The translations under genes and the position numbers were made by a program. Positions 16,619 through 25,003 of a stretch of DNA of 64,000 nucleotides are shown here, piece by piece (within the stretch, counting starts at the first letter, position 1; every line of letters starts with the position of its first letter). Origin of the DNA: an uncultured Chloroflexota bacterium (lineage in GTDB: Bacteria; Chloroflexota; Anaerolineae; Aggregatilineales; Phototrophicaceae); NCBI GenBank assembly GCA_937974245.1, contig CALJKV010000085.1, positions 1-64,000 on the forward strand, given 5' to 3'. The notes below the pieces were generated by a model. That model saw only the letters and a list, made by a program, of their open reading frames with translations. It was not told where the DNA came from and searched no databases.

Positions 16619-18064
16619 TCACTGCAACTTTTCTACACGCTTCTCTGGGTCTGCGGTCGGTTGAAGAATCGGAGCAATCGGAAGGGTCACGGAAAAGATT
16701 GTTCCCTTATTGAGTTCCGATTCCACGTCAATCTTGCCACCCATGTGATCTACCAACCGCTTTGTAATTGCTAATCCCAGACCAGTGCCTTTATGCTGAC
16801 GTGTGGTCGAGCTATCAACCTGTCGAAACGGCTCAAAAATATAGTCGCCTGCATTTGCCGGCATCCCTATACCCGAATCTCTAACTTTAATACACCAGTT
16901 TTTCAAATCTACAGTATTTACCTTAACGTTAACCCCACCCTGGGAAGTAAATTTGATGGCATTACTTAGCAGATTGACGAGAATCTGCTCCAGTTTCTTT
17001 GAGTCGCTCAATACTGTTTCAGGAACTGAATCATCAAATTCAATACTTAAATCGATGTTCTTGTCATCTGCCAGACTGCGTAGGCTTTCAACTGTCTGAC
17101 GCATGGTTGGCCTGATTACCACGGGGCCAAGGAATAAGTCGAGGGATCCATACTCTATCTTAGAAAGATCCAATATGTCGTTAATCAGATCTAGTAGCCG
17201 GCGTCCGTTGTGCCGAATGTGACCGAGAAGCGTGGATTGTTGTTCAGTGAACTTTCCGGCCATACCGCCAATCATGGCTTCGGAATAACCGATAATCGCG
17301 TTTAGAGGTGTGCGGAGTTCGTGGCTAATATTTGCCAGAAACAGCGATTTAGCGTTATCCGCTTCGATGGCACGGTTTTTTGCCAGTTCAGCTTCTTCTC
17401 GTGCCTGCTCAGTTTGTTCCATGGACGATCGCATGTCTTGAAATCGAGCATCAAATTCGACACGAAGGTGTCTCAAGATGATAGCAGATCCCAACAACAA
17501 TATTGCTGCGGAAATTACCTGTTGTGAGGTAGTAAAGCCTTCAATTTCTAGATTTGGGTTTGTGACAGAATAGTGCGAGAGAGCAAATACTATCGTTGTG
17601 ATTATGCTAGAGGGCAAAATCTGATTACGCTTTAGTACCAGAGTCGAAACCAAGGGTACAAACATGAATATTGGAATGCCCACCACTTGCCCTGTCAACG
17701 ATCCATCTAAATTATTTAGAATGACTATCCCAGAAGCGCCAAAGATAATCGTAGTGACGAATATCAAAGCGGAAATATTTACGCGACCGTAGAAAACCGC
17801 ATAACCTGAAACAAATATTCCAACGATTATTATCAGATGCAGGGTTGGAAAAGAGAGTAGTTTCCAGTTGTTCCCAAAAACAACGAAACCCGCAAGAAAA
17901 CTGAGCAGCGTGAAACCAAGAAGAATAGGAAGAGTGCTGCGAATAGCCCGTTCGCGAAAGGCTACGTCACGTGATGTGGCATGTGGCTCGAACCACCACT
18001 TTGAGATGCGGTCCAATTTGTCGAAGTGTCTGGCTATCCCAAAGAAGAAATTGTTGTTTTCCAT
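16619..18064 (-). CDS. Six-TM membrane sensor histidine kinase
   Basis: 481 residues. Residues about 35-205 hold six hydrophobic helices (LPILLGFTLLSFLAG, LIIIVGIFVSGYAVFYG and others) with no extracytoplasmic domain. A coiled coil (206-245), HisKA with H-box ANISHELRTPLNAIIGYSE, and HATPase_c (NLLSNAIKFTS, RDSGIGMP, GTGLGLAITKRL) follow. No receiver or HPt domain. Its ATG lies 31 bp inside the end of the diterpene-cyclase gene, so the two are translationally coupled, and the second diterpene enzyme follows 169 bp later. A multi-TM input without a periplasmic domain suits a lipophilic or membrane signal; the link to the diterpenoid is inference. Confidence 0.88.
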   Translation of the reverse strand: MENNNFFFGIARHFDKLDRISKWWFEPHATSRDVAFRERAIRSTLPILLGFTLLSFLAGFVVFGNNWKLLSFPTLHLIIIVGIFVSGYAVFYGRVNISALIFVTTIIFGASGIVILNNLDGSLTGQVVGIPIFMFVPLVSTLVLKRNQILPSSIITTIVFALSHYSVTNPNLEIEGFTTSQQVISAAILLLGSAIILRHLRVEFDARFQDMRSSMEQTEQAREEAELAKNRAIEADNAKSLFLANISHELRTPLNAIIGYSEAMIGGMAGKFTEQQSTLLGHIRHNGRRLLDLINDILDLSKIEYGSLDLFLGPVVIRPTMRQTVESLRSLADDKNIDLSIEFDDSVPETVLSDSKKLEQILVNLLSNAIKFTSQGGVNVKVNTVDLKNWCIKVRDSGIGMPANAGDYIFEPFRQVDSSTTRQHKGTGLGLAITKRLVDHMGGKIDVESELNKGTIFSVTLPIAPILQPTADPEKRVEKLQ

Positions 18065-19581
18065 TTATTCCGTCTCATGTACTTGTAGAATGTGCCTAGA
18101 ATCATTGCCCGCACAATGGTGCGTGGCAAGTAAAGTCCTTTATGTATCCATAGCGAATCATATTGGTCAGAATTCAGGTTGTCGAGCAGCAATCGAGCAG
18201 CACGATCCAACCGCGAATTGTCTACAGTTCCGCCGAGTTCCTCCCAAACAAGCAGCGAATCCAGGCAGTATGCGGTTTCTTCGGCTGTCGAAGAATCCAG
18301 ATAACCCCATCCCCCATCATCGTTCTGGGTTCGGATGATCCACCTTATGCGAGAATACACCAGGTCATCAGCATACCCTGGTAATGAATACATTGCGATA
18401 TTCGTGACATAATAGGGCGAGGTGTGCCATTTATCCCACCAATAAGAACCATTTTCATCAAACCGCCGTAATGTAGCAATGATTTTCGATATCCAGTCGG
18501 GTCTATCTTTATCGACTCCGCTTAGCCTCAAAGCAGCCAGTAAATTGAGATGAACACTCGGCGAAGGATTGGTCTCATGAGGGAAGCAGCAAAAATGCTC
18601 AGCTCTTTCATAATGGGAGAAGACCGACTCAGTAACGGGAAACCCTGCCCACTGCAGTAAAGCAAAACCTAATGCAGTATCGTCAATATCAGAAATTGGA
18701 AAACTAGTAGAATGAGAAATTCCATGCTCTGGTGACCAGTTTTCCCACAGATACGCTAGTTTTGCGTGCACAACCGGGTCTTTCAAATCAATCGCACCAT
18801 TGATGCGAAGGCGATGAAGTGACCATATTATTTCAAAAAGGTCAATGGTCTCAAATGAAGGCATGCCCGTTGATCCCGGCTTTTTTTCCGCTTGGGTCAG
18901 GCAGTTAAGGCTGGTTTCATTGTCGTGCTGTAACAGGTATCCGGCAGTAGCGGATGGCGATGCGGCTACAGTGCCATTGGGGGACAGTACATCATCATCA
19001 GGAAGCAGATTTGATCGTAAGGCCTCTAGTGAAACGATTAAAGTGCTTGTGCGCCAATTTCGATCTGTTTGATTAAGCAACACTTCAATCTTCTTTTGGA
19101 ATCCATCAGCATATCGGATCGGTGCACGTGGAACTTCCAGCCCCAGTTCAGTTGCTTCTTCAGCCAGCATGGCAGATAAAATCGGAAATCCGACTGTGTC
19201 AGAGTCGTCACGTCCAAGTTTGCCAACCAGTCGCCAAAGTGCGTCTTCGCCCCGATTCACTCGCCGAGCGTCGCGAGGATGTCCGCTACCCTCTTTAAGC
19301 GTTTCTTGCAGGGCTACGATAGCCGCCAAAGTTGAGATATAACGATCATGATAATGGACTAACGGTGCCCCCCAGGTGCCATCGGTATATTGATGACGCC
19401 TCAGCCACTCCATACTTGTTTCAAATCCGTCGCCGGGGTAAGGCAGAGCCAGTCGCGCGGCCCAGGCTGTGTCATATGCAACGCCATCGACCCTCCCGTC
19501 CCCCAATGATGCCAACAAAGACTGAATCTGAAGCTCAAGCTCGTCCCGTTCACGGACGCCATAAATAGGTGGTGTATTCAT
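18034..19581 (-). CDS. Class II diterpene cyclase (Rv3377c/Haur_2145-like)
   Basis: 515 residues in the gamma-beta double alpha-barrel form of bacterial class II diterpene cyclases. The catalytic DxDD motif is SDIDDTAL (Asp298, Asp300, Asp301). VAYDTAW near residue 35 and QW-like motifs (YTDGTWGAP, DDGGWGYLDSS) also fit. No class I DDxxD/NSE alpha domain, so the product should be a cyclised diphosphate (halimadienyl-, kolavenyl- or copalyl-type) from geranylgeranyl diphosphate. The ATG at 19581 has AGGGGGAT 6 bases upstream; a TTG nine codons earlier is rejected. It is the first gene of the diterpene-signalling series, and its end overlaps the kinase gene. No prenyl diphosphate synthase is nearby, so GGPP must come from elsewhere. 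Confidence 0.9.
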   Translation of the reverse strand: MNTPPIYGVRERDELELQIQSLLASLGDGRVDGVAYDTAWAARLALPYPGDGFETSMEWLRRHQYTDGTWGAPLVHYHDRYISTLAAIVALQETLKEGSGHPRDARRVNRGEDALWRLVGKLGRDDSDTVGFPILSAMLAEEATELGLEVPRAPIRYADGFQKKIEVLLNQTDRNWRTSTLIVSLEALRSNLLPDDDVLSPNGTVAASPSATAGYLLQHDNETSLNCLTQAEKKPGSTGMPSFETIDLFEIIWSLHRLRINGAIDLKDPVVHAKLAYLWENWSPEHGISHSTSFPISDIDDTALGFALLQWAGFPVTESVFSHYERAEHFCCFPHETNPSPSVHLNLLAALRLSGVDKDRPDWISKIIATLRRFDENGSYWWDKWHTSPYYVTNIAMYSLPGYADDLVYSRIRWIIRTQNDDGGWGYLDSSTAEETAYCLDSLLVWEELGGTVDNSRLDRAARLLLDNLNSDQYDSLWIHKGLYLPRTIVRAMILGTFYKYMRRNKWKTTISSLG

Positions 19582-20414
19582 ACCTATCCCCCTAAGTGCA
19601 TAAAGCAATCAATGACCAACCGCAAGGGTTCTTGAAGATTCTTTTGTCTGTCAGCGGACTAAGCCCACCCTTCAAAATCTCGCGAACCTCTTAAAGTCAA
19701 GCACAAGATTGTGATTATCTACATTATTTAAAGAATCTGGTAAGCAGGTCATCAAGAGATCATTCAATATTAAAACGCAGTGACTATATCTGAAGAAAGT
19801 AAAGAATGCAGTTTAGAGAGATTATGGTCTGGAAATTGAAAATCTGCAAGTTTATGTTGTGTCTTTGGACTGATATAAGTCTACCAGCAACGTGCCGTAG
19901 TAAATCCACGTCTTCAGTGCCAAATCGTTGATACCGATTATCTGAGAGATTCGAGAAGTGGAAGACGTGTTTGGCAGATAATTGCATCTCCACTAGTGAC
20001 CATCGGAGCGCATTTGAGCAAGAGGGAGGTCGCTTTAGCACTCATCGCAAAAACAATGTAGCGTACATCCTAGAACATGATGTATGGGATTGTCATTGTG
20101 TACATCTTTTTATTCTCATGGGGCATTTGCCTGACACTGTTTTTACCATGACCGAACGTGTGCGAGCGTTCCTCCGCCAAAAGTCTGAATAGAAAAGCCG
20201 GGAGTATGGAACACGACTAAACGCTGTTGCGATCCTGCCTCGCGGAACTTCCATATTCAGGATTCAGGTTGGGTTTTGATAGGCGAATTTATTGCAAGTG
20301 TGTTCCAGTTAAAGAGGCAGACAATCACACGCTGATGAATTTGACTGATCTAAGCATAAGGAGAATTACTCCCGGCACATAGTTATCTCCCAGACGCTAT
20401 TGGTCTGCCAGCCT
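19582..20414. other. A+T-rich gap with a possible GAF-domain relic
   Basis: 833 bp without a supportable intact gene, upstream of the diterpene cyclase. On the minus strand around 19850-20000 a short frame reads HFSNLSDNRYQRFGTEDVD then LLRHVAGRL, which resembles the last strand and helix of a GAF domain. The surrounding frame is closed and there is no start or partner domain, so I treat it as a possible remnant. The cyclase promoter should lie near 19600-19700; TTGACT is visible on the minus strand there without a good -10. Confidence 0.25.
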
Positions 20415-22022
20415 TTACAATCCCGGTAACCCCAACGGGAGCGTTGGGAGTGGGATGGGCAGGGTTGGCAACGGCAGCAAGGGCGGGTTTGTGGGCTGCG
20501 GCGGCGGATCCGTCGGTGCCGGCGGGGGTGGATTGGTTGGTGGCGCGCTGGTCGGTGGCACGCTAGTCGGTGGCACACTCGTCGGTGGCACACTCGTTGG
20601 CGGTACTGGCGTGTTGGTTGAGGGAACATAGGTCGCCGTTGGCGGTAGTGGTGTATTGGTCGCGGGGACACGGGTCGAAGTAGGCGGCACCCGACTGGGC
20701 GTCGTGGTGGCTGGATTCGGGGTACGAGTCCGTATCACGGTGGGTGTGTGGGTTGGTGTATTGGAAACTGCCGGTGCAGCAGAGGATGCCACGCCTGGCC
20801 CTACAGGACTGACGGGTATCGTTGAGGCGACGGGTAGGTGCCCCGGGTTTGCGGTGGCCGACACAGTAATCGTCTGGTCATTACCGGCCAAAGCATTTTG
20901 CGATGGAGGGGTCTCCGTGAGGAGGTTTCCGGATGGCCCAGCTCCCTGGCTGGCGACCAGTGCTCCCATTCCGATTATGCCGAGGATCAGCAGCAGCATG
21001 ACTAGCAAACGACGGCGGTGCGACTGTTTCTCTGGTATCGAGGGTTGTTCTGCTGGAATTCCGGTTTCTTTTGCACCCGAAAAAGTGCCGACCGTCAGTG
21101 TGTTTGCCCCCTCCGGCATATTCATATTGAGATAAGGAGTAGCGCCATCTTCAGGCAAAAACGGGGTGGGATGCGATGACAAAATGAGCGTTTTGGTGAG
21201 GGCCGCATTTGTGGTTGCTTCCGCGAATGCATCAACAAAGGCTGTAGCCGACTCGTAGCGATCTTCCGGGTTCTTTCCCAGCCCTCTGAGCAGCACGCGG
21301 TTTACTTCCGGGGGTAATTGGGGATTAAGCTGGGTGGGTAGCGGCGGGTACATGTTCAGGTGCTGGTTTAAGATGACCAGGGAGTCGCCGCCACTGAAAG
21401 GGAAATAGCCAGTCGCCATCAGATAAGTCATGACCGCCAGCGAATACAGGTCTGAGCGATAATCGAGTGCGCGTACGCCCCGCGCTTGTTCCGGTGACAT
21501 ATACAACGGCGTGCCAAAACGCTGACCGGTGGATGTCAGACGAGTGGCTTCACTCAGGTGAGCGATACCAAAGTCACTGAGTATTGGTTGATAGTGTTCA
21601 TCAAGCAGGATGTTCTCCAGCTTCAGATCACGGTGGACGACTCCCTGCTGGTGTGCATAATCCAGGGCACTGCCGATAATCTTCAACAATTGTACCGCCC
21701 CATCCAGTTTGATTTTTACAGGCCGGGCGAACAATTGGGCCAGACTGCCGCCGGTCATGAACTGCATGGTAATGTAGGGTCGCTGCTTGACTTCACCATA
21801 ATCGTAGATGCGGATGATATGGGGATGCTGTAAGTGTTTGGCGATTTGCGCTTCGCGCCTGAAGCGCCGAACCAGATTGTCGTCGTCGGCCATATGAATA
21901 TGCAGAATCTTAAGCGCAACGTCCCGATCGGACTCGGTATCCAGGGCGCGGTAGACAACGGACATCCCGCCCATGCCGAGTTTTTCTTTGATCTGGTACC
22001 GCCCGAACTGATTTTGAACCAT
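20415..22022 (-). CDS. PknB-type Ser/Thr protein kinase with Pro/Thr-rich tail
   Basis: 535 residues. The kinase domain (about 8-270) has the glycine loop GMGGMSVVY, Lys in DVALKILH, HRDLKLEN, DFG and the activation segment ending TPLYMSPEQA. A linker precedes one TM helix (LLVMLLLILGIIGMGALVA, about 340-360). The remaining 170 residues are extracytoplasmic low-complexity Thr/Pro/Ser sequence including VPPTS repeats, a wall-spanning style common in Chloroflexota. No PASTA domains. It is transcribed divergently from the heme locus with a 630-bp gap. Substrate unknown. Confidence 0.92.
   Translation of the reverse strand: MVQNQFGRYQIKEKLGMGGMSVVYRALDTESDRDVALKILHIHMADDDNLVRRFRREAQIAKHLQHPHIIRIYDYGEVKQRPYITMQFMTGGSLAQLFARPVKIKLDGAVQLLKIIGSALDYAHQQGVVHRDLKLENILLDEHYQPILSDFGIAHLSEATRLTSTGQRFGTPLYMSPEQARGVRALDYRSDLYSLAVMTYLMATGYFPFSGGDSLVILNQHLNMYPPLPTQLNPQLPPEVNRVLLRGLGKNPEDRYESATAFVDAFAEATTNAALTKTLILSSHPTPFLPEDGATPYLNMNMPEGANTLTVGTFSGAKETGIPAEQPSIPEKQSHRRRLLVMLLLILGIIGMGALVASQGAGPSGNLLTETPPSQNALAGNDQTITVSATANPGHLPVASTIPVSPVGPGVASSAAPAVSNTPTHTPTVIRTRTPNPATTTPSRVPPTSTRVPATNTPLPPTATYVPSTNTPVPPTSVPPTSVPPTSVPPTSAPPTNPPPPAPTDPPPQPTNPPLLPLPTLPIPLPTLPLGLPGL
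20534..20610. repeat. 15-bp tandem repeats encoding VPPTS units
   Basis: About five imperfect tandem 15-bp units (consensus TCGGTGGCACACTCG on the plus strand) in the kinase tail, encoding repeated VPPTS/APPTN pentapeptides. Two adjacent units are identical. The array keeps the frame, so copy-number changes would only lengthen or shorten the tail. Confidence 0.7.
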
Positions 22023-22590
22023 GATGAAGTTATCCAGACAATGTGTATTGAGCAGCTATCCGTAAAATCGGTTCGTCTACCCTTTCCCTCGGCTGTCCAT
22101 CGTCCGCATCAGGGAGAGGGGAGAAACAGGTTCCTATGGGTACCAATGGTTTTGATTGCCATCAGCGCGAGTATGCACCCTTCCAAGGCCAAAACAAGAT
22201 CATATGGATTATGACACAGATTTGGTGGAAAGAGCATTTAGTATTTTTCAGACGGACGTTAAACATATTATACGACCAAGCGATGGATACGAATGAAATA
22301 CTTGCATAGAAAGCGTAAGGATTTTCTGAAATTTGGGTTTAATTGCCGTAACAGTCTGGTCCATGATGCCGGATCGGGTTTTAATCACACATTCGCTGGC
22401 AAGCCCTCGGTGCTCCATAAAATGCACGGCCTGCAAACTGCGTGGCACGAGATACATCAAACAGCCGGATATATTCTCGGGCCGGTCATATCCCCTTGTA
22501 CTTATACACTATGGGCCGACGGATAAATCGCGTTTTGGATTGAATTATTTTCAAGGTGCCGGCCAACATGCTTCCAAAACATAGAAAATA
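22023..22590. other. Divergent intergenic region without a gene
   Basis: Spacer between the Ser/Thr kinase and the heme locus. A TATAAT facing the kinase is present on the minus strand (22272-22267) with a poor -35 and a leader of about 245 bp. Short open frames here have no family resemblance and no ribosome sites. Nothing else stands out. Confidence 0.3.
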
Positions 22591-22625
22591 TTGAAAAATT
22601 AAAACAATCAGTATATATTTACTGA
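22591..22625 (+). promoter_or_regulatory. hemQ promoter with dyad over the -10
   Basis: TTGAAA at 22591-22596, a 17-bp spacer and TATATT at 22614-22619 make a good sigma-70-type promoter 38 bp before the hemQ ATG. TCAGTA (22608-22613) and TACTGA (22620-22625) are perfect inverted arms placed exactly on both sides of the -10 box, the geometry of a repressor site. Confidence 0.55.
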
Positions 22626-22656
22626 GTTTTACCTATATTTTCATTTGGAAGAGATA

Positions 22657-23811
22657 ATGCGACCACGAACATCAACCAGCGCGCCGCGGCCTGTACCCGA
22701 CTCACAAATGCGCCAGCGTGCCCAACACCTGACAAAGCGACAGTACGTGCGCTTTGCATTCTATAAAATTGATCCTGTGTGGCGGCGGCTGCCCGACCAG
22801 CAGCAGGCAGAGCACAAACGAGAACTGCTTGAGGTTATCCAGTCGTTCAACCGCCGGATGTTACTACGTCCGTACAGCTTGCTCGGCACACGCGCCGATG
22901 CCGAGCTTCTCCTATGGCAGATTGCCGAAAGCCCGCTGCCGTTCCGTGAACTGGCGAGCGCGATTGCCAGCACACGTATGGGGGCATACCTCTACATGGT
23001 GTACTCTTACTTCTCACAGACGAAACGCTCGCTCTATGAGATTCGCACACCGAACAGCACCCAGAATGGTGATGGCGAAGAAGAGCGTTTGGTGATTGAT
23101 CCGTCAGAGGTGAAATACCTGTTTGTTTATCCATTTATCAAAACCCGTGCGTGGTACCAGCTTTCACAGCCTGCGCGGCAAGGCATGATGGACGAACACA
23201 TTGAAGTCGGGCGCAAATACCCATCAGTGCGCTTGAACACCACTTACAGTTTTGGCCTGGATGACTACGAGTTTATTGTAGCCTTCGAGACCGACGAACC
23301 TTCGGATTTCCTGGACCTGGTGCAGGAGTTACGCGAATCATCCGTCAGTCTGTATACCTTGCAGGATACACCTCTCTTCACCTGTATCAATATGCGATTG
23401 GATGAGGCGCTAGACGCACTTGGGGGCCCAGCCATCGCACGGGAAATCAGCCCTGGTGAAGTACGCGAAGTCTGGGTTGAAGTCTGCTCATTGAATGATT
23501 TAGCGCCCGGTGAAACAAAGACCGTTTTTCTGGAAGGCAAGATGGTCGGACTATTCAACATCAAGGGCGAACTGTTTGCGATTAATAACCGCTGTACCCA
23601 TGCACGCGGTCCTCTCAGTGAAGGCTTTATTGATCCAGATGAATGCAGTGTGGTGTGCCCCTGGCACTACGGTAAGTTCGACTTGCCCAGCGGTAAGGCG
23701 ATAGACGGCCTGGTTCGCCAACCAGTGGATACCTATCAGGTCGAAATCCGCGATGACAAAATCTATGTAGGTACGAAAATCGCATACGAACAAGGGAAAA
23801 CACATCCATGA
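22657..23811 (+). CDS. hemQ: HemQ (coproheme decarboxylase)-Rieske fusion
   Basis: 384 residues. Residues about 30-260 are a chlorite-dismutase-family HemQ/ChdC domain (VRFAFYKIDPVWRRLP, FVYPFIKTRAWYQL, EHIEVGRKYPSVRLNTTYSF, LQDTPLFTC), which converts Fe-coproporphyrin III to heme b using H2O2. Residues about 268-375 are a Rieske [2Fe-2S] domain with CTH (Cys313, His315) and CPWH (Cys334, His337). Ordinary HemQ is about 250 residues and has no Rieske domain. The ATG at 22657 follows GGAAGAG; a TTG four codons upstream is rejected. The stop overlaps the ferrochelatase ATG (ATGA). The Rieske domain could deliver or withdraw electrons at the coproheme site, or sense redox state; neither is shown. 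Confidence 0.9.
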   Translation: MRPRTSTSAPRPVPDSQMRQRAQHLTKRQYVRFAFYKIDPVWRRLPDQQQAEHKRELLEVIQSFNRRMLLRPYSLLGTRADAELLLWQIAESPLPFRELASAIASTRMGAYLYMVYSYFSQTKRSLYEIRTPNSTQNGDGEEERLVIDPSEVKYLFVYPFIKTRAWYQLSQPARQGMMDEHIEVGRKYPSVRLNTTYSFGLDDYEFIVAFETDEPSDFLDLVQELRESSVSLYTLQDTPLFTCINMRLDEALDALGGPAIAREISPGEVREVWVEVCSLNDLAPGETKTVFLEGKMVGLFNIKGELFAINNRCTHARGPLSEGFIDPDECSVVCPWHYGKFDLPSGKAIDGLVRQPVDTYQVEIRDDKIYVGTKIAYEQGKTHP

Positions 23812-24857
23812 GTATCTATGGAGCGGGGACAGAAGATATCCCTAAATTCGATGAAGAGGGGCGGCAGTATGATGCATTGTTGGTGACGTCATTTGGTGGC
23901 CCAGAGGGCATGGAAGATGTGATTCCATTTCTCGAAAATGTTGCTGGGGGGCGTAATATCCCACGTCAGCGCCTGGAAGAAGTCGCTGAACATTACCGCG
24001 ATTTCGGCGGTATCAGCCCAATCAATGCGCAAAACCGGGCGCTCATTGCCGCGCTTGAGGTAGAACTCCAAAATCATGCGATTGACTTGCCGATCTACTT
24101 CGGTAACCGCAACTGGCACCCATTCATTGAGGACACGCTGCGCCAGATGCGCGATGATGGTGTAAAACGGGCTTTGGCCTTCTTCACGGCAGCATTCAGC
24201 TCGTATTCAGGCTGCCGCCAGTACCGCGAGGACATCATCCGCGCTGCTAAGGCGGTTGAAAATGCACCTGAATTCGATAAAATTCGCGTATTTTATAATC
24301 ACCCCGGTTTCATTGAGCCAATGATCGAACGAACCCAGGCGGCGCTGGACAACTTTCCCGCCGAAAACCGTGCGCATGTGCATCTGGCCTTCACTGCTCA
24401 CAGCATACCGCTGACGATGGCGCAGCCCAGTGACTACGCAGCGCAGCTTGCCGAAGCCTGCCGCCTGGTAGCAGCGGGTGTGGGTTCTGCTGATTACAGT
24501 CTCGTCTACCAAAGTCGCAGCGGCCCGCCGCACATACCCTGGCTGGAACCGGATATCTGCGACCATCTTCGGCAAATTAAGGCGTCGGGCACTAATGATG
24601 TCGTTGTCATACCCATTAGCTTCATTTCAGATCACATGGAGGTTATTTTTGATCTGGATACCGAGGCAATGCAGGTTGCCGGTGAGATTGGCCTGACGAT
24701 GGTTCGCGCCGGAACGGTCGGCACACACCCCCGATTCGTGAGCATGATCCTGGAGCTTATTCTTGAACGCATGACCAGCCAGCCCGAACGCCGAGCCATG
24801 GGGTCGTACGGTCCTAGTCATGACGTTTGCCCTGCCACTTGCTGCCTGAAGGGCTGA
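23808..24857 (+). CDS. hemH: Coproporphyrin ferrochelatase with C-terminal Cys cluster
   Basis: 349 residues. LLVTSFGGPEG, the catalytic His in FTAHSIP, YQSRSGPP followed by PWLEPD, and ISFISDHMEVIFDLD with the conserved Glu identify the enzyme inserting Fe(II) into coproporphyrin III (CpfC, formerly HemH). The internal Cys of SSYSGCRQY and three Cys in the C-terminal HDVCPATCC would supply four ligands for a [2Fe-2S] cluster, as in actinobacterial homologues. It starts inside the hemQ stop codon (4-bp overlap), so the last two steps of the pathway are translationally coupled. Upstream pathway genes are not in the window. Confidence 0.9.
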   Translation: MSIYGAGTEDIPKFDEEGRQYDALLVTSFGGPEGMEDVIPFLENVAGGRNIPRQRLEEVAEHYRDFGGISPINAQNRALIAALEVELQNHAIDLPIYFGNRNWHPFIEDTLRQMRDDGVKRALAFFTAAFSSYSGCRQYREDIIRAAKAVENAPEFDKIRVFYNHPGFIEPMIERTQAALDNFPAENRAHVHLAFTAHSIPLTMAQPSDYAAQLAEACRLVAAGVGSADYSLVYQSRSGPPHIPWLEPDICDHLRQIKASGTNDVVVIPISFISDHMEVIFDLDTEAMQVAGEIGLTMVRAGTVGTHPRFVSMILELILERMTSQPERRAMGSYGPSHDVCPATCCLKG

Positions 24858-24898
24858 AATATCCCTCAAAATCAATTATGACAAATGTCGTCAATGCT

Positions 24899-24931
24899 AT
24901 GACAATCATCACTGTTACTAGTGATTGTCAT
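24899..24931. promoter_or_regulatory. 10-bp inverted repeat upstream of the radical SAM gene
   Basis: ATGACAATCA (24899-24908), a 13-base loop and TGATTGTCAT (24922-24931) are a perfect dyad in the 146-bp gap between the ferrochelatase and radical SAM genes. No T-tract follows, so an operator or mRNA structure is more likely than a terminator. A partial GACAAATGTC lies just upstream at 24880-24889. Confidence 0.5.
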
Positions 24932-25003
24932 TCGTTACGATTGCACCGTTTTGAGATTTGTAGAGCTTTTAGAGATTTACGTAGAATTTAAGTGAGGAAA
25001 ATC

